From Paragorgia papillata (lineage: Eukaryota; Cnidaria; Anthozoa; Scleralcyonacea; Coralliidae), in NCBI GenBank assembly GCA_035771165.1, contig JAWNZC010000368.1, positions 2,824,501-2,888,500 on the forward strand: a stretch of 64,000 bases of DNA, read 5' to 3'. Shown piece after piece: positions 61,001-64,000 of this stretch (its first letter is position 1; every line of letters starts with the position of its first letter). The translations under genes were made by a program, and so were the position numbers. The notes beneath the pieces were generated by a model that searched no databases, was not told the DNA's origin, and saw nothing but the letters and a program-made list of their open reading frames with translations.

Positions 61001-61051
61001 CAGAGTGAGTAACAGAATAGTACAAAGGGTGCTGCATATAAGTCCAGCCAT
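33115..61051 (-). CDS. Ig-superfamily transmembrane receptor with ITIM/ITSM tail (7-exon gene model)
   Basis: Joining 60982-61051, 53032-53370, 50932-51198, 49697-50071, 45643-45783, 42155-42357 and 33115-33255 on the minus strand gives 1536 nt: one open frame of 511 codons plus TAG. Every joint has GT donors (mostly GTAAG) and AG acceptors; introns 1-5 are phase 1, as is usual for Ig domain exons, and intron 6 is phase 0. Predicted protein: signal peptide 1-23; V-like domain about 25-136 without cysteine; Ig domain 2 about 137-226 (C159/C207, W174); Ig domain 3 about 227-316 (C252/C298); Thr/Ser/Pro stalk 317-350; membrane helix about 362-385; tail 386-511 with tyrosines 415, 449, 473 and 498. 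Fourteen N-glycosylation sequons lie outside the membrane. The layout fits a surface receptor that signals through SH2-domain phosphatases or adaptors. Known relatives in style are CEACAM, SLAM and Hydractinia Alr proteins; the ligand is unknown. Extra exons hidden in the long introns cannot be excluded. Confidence 0.85.
33329..33612. mobile_element. ~280-bp MITE, copy 1 (3' end of intron 6 side: within gene 3' intron/flank)
   Basis: AGTCCCTAGAATTATATTGT faces ACAATTTATTTCTAGGGAC. A near-identical element lies at 52147-52423 in intron 2, and diverged halves near 5800-5930 and 6780-6905. It lies inside intron 6, 74 bp upstream of exon 7. Confidence 0.7.
33812..34136. mobile_element. Inner TTAA element 1
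   Basis: ACGGATAAAAACGTCTCGAG faces CTCGAGAAGTTTTTATCTGT; TTAA at 33808-33811 and 34137-34140. The arms also contain GACGTCAAATCGGGACAAGC and its inverse. Confidence 0.75.
34141..34568. mobile_element. Inner TTAA element 2, sharing a TTAA with element 1
   Basis: AGGGCAACTATACG faces TTTAGTTGACCT; TTAA at 34137-34140 and 34569-34572. Internally GTGATGTCATACCGGTAA faces its inverse. Confidence 0.65.
34649..34826 (-). mobile_element. 5S rRNA-derived SINE
   Basis: The minus strand reads AAGTTAAGCCCGGTTAGACG, GGGTTAGTACTTGGATGGGT and AACCGCTTGGGAATGA. This copies the internal promoter and 3' half of eukaryotic 5S rRNA (the GTTAGTACTTGGATGGG block is diagnostic), with a non-5S leader (GCACGGGTGGCGTGTGCTG). 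It is too altered to be a working 5S gene. Confidence 0.7.
34867..35160. repeat. Dispersed ~285-bp repeat (copy 2)
   Basis: Direct counterpart of 9180-9462. Confidence 0.6.
35299..35897. mobile_element. MITE, GTCTTAC duplication
   Basis: CATGGATAGTAAAAAGACTGG and its inverse at the right end, continued by GATTGGAAACT; GTCTTAC at 35292-35298 and 35898-35904. Confidence 0.65.
36153..37988. mobile_element. TA-flanked DNA transposon expanded into a 17-bp satellite
   Basis: The ends CAGTCGAACCTCTATTAA and TTAATAGAGGTTCGATTG are flanked by TA (36151-36152, 37989-37990), as in pogo/Tigger-like Tc1-mariner elements. The left end carries the unit once in reverse (CTCTATTAAGCGGACAC), then GAGACTTCGA, then the array in forward sense. 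So the array grew from the element's own subterminal sequence. Confidence 0.8.
36191..37980 (+). repeat. 17-bp tandem array, about 105 copies
   Basis: The unit is GTCCGCTTAATAGAGGT. GAGCTGT variants cluster at about 36320-36500, 36740-36880 and 37855-37885; GAAGTGT and CCACTTAA variants are scattered. One unit has an extra ATAGATA (36555) and two have lost a base. No spacers, so it is not a CRISPR array. It lies in intron 6 of the receptor gene. Confidence 0.95.
37991..39535. other. No gene seen; scattered repeat pieces
   Basis: Bases 38500-38590 and 38890-39000 resemble parts of 15200-15390 in direct or reverse sense (GAAATTGCGGCTGCCGTGGC, GGCTCAAGTGAGTTGTCG). Within intron 6. Confidence 0.45.
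39536..40035. repeat. 174-178-bp tandem repeat, 2.8 copies
   Basis: GCTTTCTTTCTTTGCTTTCC starts units at 39541, 39715 and 39893. The minus-strand frames here are copies of the same repeat. Confidence 0.9.
40225..40500 (-). mobile_element. 5S rRNA-derived SINE, second copy
   Basis: The minus strand again has AAGTTAAGCCCGGTTAGACG and GGGTTAGTACTTGGATGGGT. It matches 34649-34826 over its whole length and extends further 3'. Confidence 0.7.
40978..41584 (+). mobile_element. PIF/Harbinger-like MITE with Myb/SANT-like frame
   Basis: GGCGCTGTTTACATGGAC faces GTCCATGTACATGGCCCC; TTA at 40975-40977 and 41585-41587, confirmed by the empty site at about 8405. The last 24 bp are doubled. GGGTCACC/GGGTAC words repeat inside. 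Confidence 0.75.
41227..41367 (+). CDS. Myb/SANT-like domain fragment in transposon
   Basis: The 46-residue frame reads KPKKWSWSPTMVENLI then IGLKKYKSFCEFNS: the first helix and turn of a trihelix/Myb-SANT DNA-binding domain with its two tryptophans. GTGAGT follows the codons for SFC (after KKYK), so it may be a first exon that lost its partner. Probably a transposon relic. Confidence 0.35.
   Translation: MAAESETIDRASNTKPKKWSWSPTMVENLIIGLKKYKSFCEFNSIV
42155..42357 (-). CDS. Receptor exon 6: cytoplasmic tail with NPxY and YxxV motifs
   Basis: The exon is 203 nt. The first AG of the acceptor CTAGAG would break the frame; the second AG (42359-42358) keeps it, so the exon starts at 42357. The donor is GAGAAA/GTAAGT at 42154, phase 0. 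Residues 398-465 are hydrophilic and carry NPYESV (Y415), PVYAVV (Y449) and a basic/proline-rich end KKTPKPPPEK that could bind SH3 domains. Without splicing, the frame ends five codons on, after VSH. The immediately upstream intron carries a degenerate 15-bp repeat. Confidence 0.8.
42410..43070. repeat. Degenerate 14-16-bp repeat AAAAACGTCGCGTC
   Basis: About 40 diverged copies fill 650 bp in intron 5, starting 50 bp from exon 6. The Lys/Ser-rich frames at 42442-43070 are a by-product of the repeat. Confidence 0.85.
43222..43765. mobile_element. TTAA-family palindromic MITE with an insertion
   Basis: AGTGCCTATGAAATGAAAATT faces the inverse near 43745-43765; TTAA at 43218-43221 and 43766-43769. 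About 43294-43580 is foreign sequence between the arms. Confidence 0.7.
43770..44661. other. No gene seen; inverted repeat pair
   Basis: CTGCCTCCTCCRCAGGCCCTCGTTGCATCATGGACAGGTCACA-type sequence at 43820-43862 faces its inverse at 44603-44642; the 740 bp between may be one element. In intron 5. Confidence 0.5.
44662..45521. mobile_element. Harbinger-like MITE split by a hAT element
   Basis: AGCCTGGTTTCCAT faces TGGGAACCAGGCT; TAA at 44659-44661 and 45522-45524. Without the insert it would be about 290 bp, filled with GATCGC words. Confidence 0.75.
44676..45233. mobile_element. hAT-like element nested in a Harbinger-like MITE
   Basis: A 17-bp inverted terminal repeat TAGAGATGAGCCGATTA; GTTTCCAT at 44668-44675 and 45234-45241. 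AATCGGC/GCCGATT words repeat near both ends, as transposase-binding sites often do. Confidence 0.9.
45643..45783 (-). CDS. Receptor exon 5: transmembrane helix
   Basis: The exon is 141 nt, phase 1 at both ends; acceptor TTGTTTAG/AT and donor AAGA/GTAAGT. It encodes a short charged juxtamembrane piece, then a 24-residue hydrophobic helix (about 362-385) beginning IGLIAGAAAGG, with glycine/alanine small-residue spacing that can support helix packing. The helix ends in WYCCCKR, where the three cysteines (386-388) are plausible palmitoylation sites next to stop-transfer basic residues. If the intron is retained, the frame stops two codons later at TAA 45635-45637, giving a tail of about a dozen residues with no signalling tyrosine. 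Confidence 0.85.
45991..46046. repeat. AT microsatellite
   Basis: (AT)n followed by (GTAT)3; in intron 4. Confidence 0.95.
46055..46300. repeat. Hairpin of the AATAATTCATGAG / GATAAAGC family
   Basis: TCATTAATAATTCATGAG opens it; GGGCTTTATCGGTTCTAAAA faces its inverse at 46245-46275. Relatives at 47755-48010 and 48020-48250. Confidence 0.5.
46301..47400. other. Intron 4, no gene or clear repeat
   Basis: Nothing beyond short frames. Confidence 0.4.
47405..47708. mobile_element. TTAA-flanked MITE with TGTTTATATGGA ends
   Basis: GACCTGTTTATATGGA faces TCCATATAAACAGACC; TTAA at 47401-47404 and 47709-47712. GAGTAACTCG-type words inside recall the element at 40978. Confidence 0.7.
47755..48450. 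repeat. Hairpin repeats in series
   Basis: 47755-48010 has TTTTATCAGATATAAAAACACT facing its inverse around CGGCTTCGCCTCG; 48280-48450 repeats the arms of 5580-5745 (ACGGGAAAGTATTTGCC). Confidence 0.6.
48451..49243. other. Intron 4, repeat-like, no gene
   Basis: The words CCATATAATAAAAGC and GACCGGTCGGTCAATA (48725) belong to the same hairpin family as 5.2-6.4 kb. Confidence 0.4.
49244..49652. mobile_element. Mutator-like MITE beside exon 4
   Basis: TAGCCTGCGTAGCTGGCGGT faces ACCGCCAGCTACGCAGGCTA; CGTGAATTA (9 bp) at 49235-49243 and 49653-49661. A 9-bp duplication fits MULEs. It ends 45 bp from the exon 4 donor. Confidence 0.8.
49697..50071 (-). CDS. Receptor exon 4: third Ig domain plus Thr/Ser stalk
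   Basis: The exon is 375 nt, phase 1 at both ends; acceptor TTTTTAAG/AT, donor ACAA/GTAAGG. It starts with the YGP linker common between tandem Ig domains (226-228). VGDNVKLTCQADGNPKP gives C252, and NVNISDVGTYRCVAKN gives C298. The C-strand tryptophan is replaced by F266. After the domain, residues 317-350 are almost all T, S, P and K, a mucin-like stalk that would lift the Ig domains off the membrane. Sequons at N240, N263, N289 and N314. Confidence 0.88.
50932..51198 (-). CDS. Receptor exon 3: second Ig domain (I-set/C2-like)
   Basis: The exon is 267 nt, phase 1 at both ends; acceptor GTTACAG/AA, donor AAAT/GTAAGT. Residues about 137-226. The domain has GGNFTCLC (B strand, C159), ASWSKDGG (W174), LILKNVNKTHAGTYECKV (E-F strands, C207), the usual Ig pattern. 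Two extra cysteines, C145 and C161, could form a second bridge. Six sequons (N140, N148, N156, N162, N183, N198) mean heavy glycosylation of this small domain. Confidence 0.87.
51240..51480. repeat. MITE-like sequence in intron 2
   Basis: Repeated GAAAACG/CGTTTTC words in both directions between GTGCACACGG and CTCGTGTGAACAG. Start of the frame at 51254 is not a gene. Confidence 0.45.
51481..52146. other. Intron 2, no gene; small inverted repeat
   Basis: TAGACCAGTTTCATAATGG (51758) faces TACGAAATTGGTCTA (51940), enclosing TTTTATGTGCATCT and its inverse: a 200-bp MITE-like unit. Confidence 0.5.
52147..52423. mobile_element. ~280-bp MITE, copy 2
   Basis: Inverted counterpart of 33329-33612. 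Confidence 0.7.
52565..52603. repeat. CT / CCCT microsatellite
   Basis: (CT)n then (CCCT)n. Confidence 0.9.
53032..53370 (-). CDS. Receptor exon 2: N-terminal V-like Ig domain without cysteines
   Basis: The exon is 339 nt, phase 1 at both ends, with acceptor TTTTTAAG/CC and donor TTTTAG/GTAAGA. Residues about 24-136. Ig landmarks visible are the B-strand segment SNVTLAW (41-47), the C-strand IQWFF with W61, and the F-strand signature LDYNGMYRLEV (108-118). The two cysteines that normally pair across the sheets are replaced by W47 and L116, and the whole exon has no cysteine. Sequons are at N33, N42, N87 and N105. Cysteine-free N-terminal V domains are known in CEACAMs and reported in Hydractinia Alr proteins. 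This is therefore the most likely ligand- or self-binding domain (inference). Confidence 0.85.
53452..54400. mobile_element. TTAA-flanked element, 949 bp, in intron 1
   Basis: AGGATGAGTGTCCAGCTAAT faces ATTAGCTGGACACTCATCCT; TTAA at 53448-53451 and 54401-54404. It starts about 80 bp upstream of the exon 2 acceptor. The 137-codon frame inside has no recognisable domain. Confidence 0.8.
54525..56732. repeat. Pair of inverted CCAGAGCC repeats enclosing 2.1 kb
   Basis: CAATCTCGTACCCAGAGCCT plus GCGATCCTTTTGGTCATTAC at 54525 faces its inverse at 56668-56730; each arm is itself palindromic. An additional piece at 55190-55270 carries bits of both flanks. The 79-codon plus frame at 55454-55693 is unrecognised. 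Confidence 0.55.
56733..57501. other. Intron 1, no gene seen
   Basis: No repeat or coding signal recognised. Confidence 0.4.
57502..58288. mobile_element. TTAA-family palindromic MITE with poly-C insertion
   Basis: AGGACAATGGCAATAAAAATG faces its inverse; TTAA at 57498-57501 and 58289-58292. About 57695-58015 is an insert with a doubled unit AATCTCAGCCCCCCC / AACAGAATTGGGCTTCTAC. Confidence 0.8.
58289..59420. other. Intron 1; small tandem repeat, no gene
   Basis: A 30-bp unit (GAAGAATTATACATGTATTT...) is repeated three times at 58836-58922. Nothing else. Confidence 0.6.
59425..59830. mobile_element. Palindromic MITE in intron 1
   Basis: AATGAAAAAGTGCGTAACTG and CTATGGCAACAATGACATTT face their inverses; arms of about 190 bp. 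Target duplication not clear. Confidence 0.65.
60088..60236. repeat. Hairpin of the GGATTTATC family
   Basis: AAGACTTATAATTATAACTCC faces its inverse, with GAGGATTTATCGTGATGA inside. Confidence 0.7.
60237..60981. other. Intron 1, no gene seen
   Basis: No repeat or coding signal recognised. Confidence 0.4.
60982..61051 (-). CDS. Receptor exon 1: signal peptide
   Basis: The exon runs from ATG at 61051-61049 to a CAAG/GTAAGA donor at 60981. It encodes 23 residues: a short polar start, a hydrophobic core rich in L, I, C and T (residues about 4-17), then AGDVQ before the joint. This is a typical cleavable signal peptide. The frame also has an upstream in-frame ATG at 61099, which would add 16 residues (with a less signal-like beginning); the inner start was chosen because it leaves a compact signal peptide. 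The intron is phase 1 and about 7.6 kb long. Confidence 0.8.
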
Positions 61052-61134
61052 CTTACAGAAATCAAACTGCTCAATGGAAACTACAAACATCAGAAACATG
61101 GTTCAAGCTGTAGAAATGAACACTTAAAATCCAT

Positions 61135-61160
61135 GCAGTGTCTATATAGTCTTATACTGC
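61135..61160 (-). promoter_or_regulatory. Possible TATA-like element upstream of the receptor start
   Basis: Read on the minus strand, GACTATATAGACAC lies about 90 nt before the ATG at 61051. That would allow a transcription start near 61115 and a 5' leader of about 60 nt. Only spacing and AT content support it; an upstream non-coding exon is equally possible. Confidence 0.22.
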
Positions 61161-62890
61161 AATCACATTCACATTGTAAGCAACCACTGGTAAGTTATAT
61201 GTAGCATTGTGGCTGTCAACTCTTTATAATACGTCAACACATTCTGGTCAACACAGTTAAAAATGAATTACCAGCCAAAACACTTTTAAAAAGATAAACA
61301 AGGACTATTAAGTTAACTGCTGCCTAGGATGTCTGAGGGTTCTCTCTTTGATGAGTAAAACCATCTGGTGTTATAGGCAGAGTAAAATAATTAGTGTAAA
61401 ACATGAAGTGCCATGAACCAGCTGCAATGACTGTTAACATAATTGTGATTCGTGGATGTGCACTAAAATGTTCTGTATAAACATAAACACAATCCACTGT
61501 TCGTTTTAGTTGAATTATCATGTAAAATGAAATGTACAAATAGTACAATTCAATCAAAAGCATGCAGTAGACATATGCATGCATATATTTCTGCCTACAG
61601 TATGTGACAAATATACAGACAATATATTTTAATACTAATAATAATATTTCCGTTCATTTGTCGAAATAGATAATTGTATAATCCATAAATTACCGTGTGA
61701 TATTACTCAAACCAACAATTTGGAACTTTTAAAAATCAACTAGCTCACAAGAACGGGATTTAATATAACAAATTATTAAACGAAAACGCATATTAATCCA
61801 CCTAATAAATACCAGTAAGTTGACGAACGTCAACAACTGACTCAAAGCCTCAAATTAGTTACAATGAAATTCTTACGTATGCACATCAAAAATTCGAGTG
61901 AATTCCAATTTCTTAGAATTCCACAAAGCATTTTCTGTAACCATAAACATCTTCCAGACTACCGAGCAAGCCTGTTATATACTAAAGTGCTGTAAAATTA
62001 GCAAAATGAATCGTCGACTGCTAAAATTTTAAGCGTGAAAGTAAACAGACGACAACAGTCACGAAGTTAATACTGAAATGAGGAAACAAGCCGGTTTGGT
62101 TTTAATACCGAATTCAGACGTTCTAAATAGAAATCCGAAATTCAGAACGTGGCTTATAAAGCGATATTATTAACACCAATAGAGTTTCATGTTAACTCCC
62201 TTGGGAATACATGTATTTCAATAGACAAACATAACTAATGGACTTTAGCTTAACGGTTTTCGAAGCATCTTGTTTCTATTTAGCAAGAAGAGTAGCATTT
62301 ATATACCTTTTGATGCTAAAACAAAACCAATGGAGTCTTCAAAATACACAATTTGTTTTCCACAAAGGTGTTTTCCTCCTCCTGTGGTCTAGTATCGATT
62401 CGCTTCTTCCTCCTTGCTAATCGTCGCACTTCCTGGTTTAAGGAAAGCGCTAATGGCCATACCGTGAATCACCTTGAGCCAGCGGTCGCATGACATTGTC
62501 AGCGGATTTATTACTAGTATCTGTGTTAGTATCACGCCGCGAATACAGTCGACGAAGCATGGATGAGGTCAGTATAAAAACGGACACACGTCCGAAATGG
62601 AAACATCTCCTACCTATATAAACTCTATTAGACTTCTACAGCTAAGTACTAAACAAACGTTTTGACATAAATGTGGGTAAGTTACTTTAAATCGTGGCTT
62701 ATGTGGGTTTCTTTATAATTTATTTGTATTTGCGGTAATTTGCCTAGTTGGGAGTCCTTGGGACCTCGTGTCCGTCCGTTCACCTTTATCAAACTCATCT
62801 TTTTCTGTTTGTAATGTATTATGTATTGTGATCTGCTGTTATTATTGTAGTACTGTATTACTTAGTGAGTTTCATCCGTGGTTTCATTAA
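61161..62890. other. Upstream of the receptor gene; no further gene seen
   Basis: AT-rich, short frames only. A TATATAAACTC word near 62617 on the plus strand is not followed by a coding region. Confidence 0.4.
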
Positions 62891-62894
62891 AGCT

Positions 62895-63353
62895 TCTGTT
62901 ATTATTATTATTACTATTATTATTATTATTATTTATATTATTATTACTATTATTATTATTATTATTACTATTATTATTATTATTACTATTATTATTTATA
63001 TTATTATTATTATTACTATTATTATTATTTATATTATTTTTAGTATTACTATTATTATTATTTATATTATTATTATTACTATGATTATTTACATTATTAT
63101 TATTATTATTATTACTATTATATTATTATTATTACTATTATTATTATTATTATTATTACTATTATTATTTATATTATTATTATTATTACTATTATTATTA
63201 TTTATATTATTTTTAGTATTACTATTATTATTATTTATATTATTATTATTATTACTATTATTATTTATATTATTATTACTATTATTATTATTTATATTAT
63301 TTTTAGTATTACTATTATTATTATTTATATTATTATTATTATTATTATTACTG
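62895..63353. repeat. ATT microsatellite with ATTTATATT and TTTTTAGTATT units
   Basis: A long impure (ATT)n tract. An internal block containing ATTTATATTATTTTTAGTAT is repeated three times (about 63028, 63208, 63288). Confidence 0.95.
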
Positions 63354-63802
63354 TAGTGTCACCCACGCGATCGTATGGCGCGCAAAATATGTGAATTTGG
63401 GAACACTTAGATAAACATTATTTTTAGGTACTATATATTTTCATAAACCTTTTAGGAAGTAGACGTGCCTAGATTTAATCTGTACGTATGCAGCCAACAC
63501 TTGTACATATTTATATCTTGTTATCACTTATAGCCTAATTGTATTAACGCGCCTTAATTATCTTGACACTAATCTTAAGTGCTTTTCCGCCTCGCCTTTA
63601 CTACCTAGGGTATAAAATAACTTGTAAATATTCGAAACCAGACAGTCTCTGCATTCGTGCTCTGAAGAGTTAAATCAAACGCATTCTATGGCAATGAGTT
63701 TTTCCTTTGTTAAGTAAAATTATATGTATATCAAAAACTATTAGTGTTCGAGTATTCTTCTCGCAAACGTTCAAGCCAACAAATCAATACTCGCGCTAAA
63801 TT
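63352..63802. other. Possible solo-LTR-like segment between ATT tracts
   Basis: A non-repeat segment starting TGTAGTGTCACCC with a TATAAAATA word at 63611 and later CTCTGCATTCGTGCTCTGAAG. ATTAC occurs at both borders. It could be a solo LTR in the microsatellite, but the right end is not the expected CA. Confidence 0.3.
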
Positions 63803-63849
63803 ACTATTATTATTATTATTACTACTATTATTATTATTATTATTACTAC

Positions 63850-63888
<39 letters not shown>

Positions 63889-63977
63889 TATTATTATTAC
63901 CATTATTATTATTTATATTATTATTATTACTATTATTATTATTATTATTTATATTATTATTATTATTGTTATTAACT
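63803..63977. repeat. ATT microsatellite
   Basis: Impure (ATT)n continuing nearly to the window end. Confidence 0.95.
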
Positions 63978-64000
63978 TACTATGATAGAAAATATGTATA

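Noticed and set aside
62865..63356. 163-codon plus-strand frame rich in I and L
   Set aside because: It is the translation of an (ATT)n microsatellite; the other frames are open for the same reason.

Overview
This window looks like a piece of an animal nuclear genome, most probably a cnidarian (a stony coral or a relative). It is AT-rich. It holds one multi-exon gene with canonical GT-AG introns, and most of the rest is transposable-element and satellite DNA. There are no operons, Shine-Dalgarno sites or long bacterial-style open frames. The host call is an inference from gene style and repeat content. Other marine invertebrates are not excluded.

The one gene I can build with confidence is on the minus strand and spans about 28 kb (61051 down to 33115). 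Seven coding exons splice in frame, with phase-1 joints at introns 1-5 and a phase-0 joint at intron 6, into a 511-residue type I membrane receptor. Its order is signal peptide, a cysteine-free V-like Ig domain, two further Ig domains, a Thr/Ser/Pro stalk, one membrane helix, and a cytoplasmic tail. The tail has four tyrosine motifs: NPYESV, PVYAVV, an ITIM (LTYASL) and an ITSM-like TTYASI. The last exon lies about 9 kb from the previous one, behind a satellite-filled intron. The layout resembles vertebrate CEACAM/SLAM-type inhibitory receptors and cnidarian Alr-like allorecognition molecules. The function is inferred, not shown.

Region by region: 1-2.4 kb holds ATT microsatellites and a CAGA minisatellite. 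2.4-7.6 kb holds two inverted copies of a dead LINE, one of them broken by several palindromic insertions. 7.6-33 kb is intergenic and full of short inverted-repeat elements: many with TTAA duplications, several hAT-like elements with 8-bp duplications, and a Harbinger-like element with a MADF-type reading frame. A Penelope-like element with a GIY-YIG remnant and hammerhead-ribozyme motifs sits at 29.3-30.4 kb. 33.1-61.05 kb is the receptor gene. Its introns carry nested TTAA elements, 5S-like SINEs, a 1.8-kb array of a 17-bp repeat grown inside a TA-flanked transposon, a hAT-in-Harbinger nest and a Mutator-like element 45 bp from an exon. 61.1-64 kb holds the putative promoter side of the gene, ATT microsatellites and a possible LTR-like segment.

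All family names for repeats come from reading termini, target-site duplications and motifs by eye. No alignment or database search was done.
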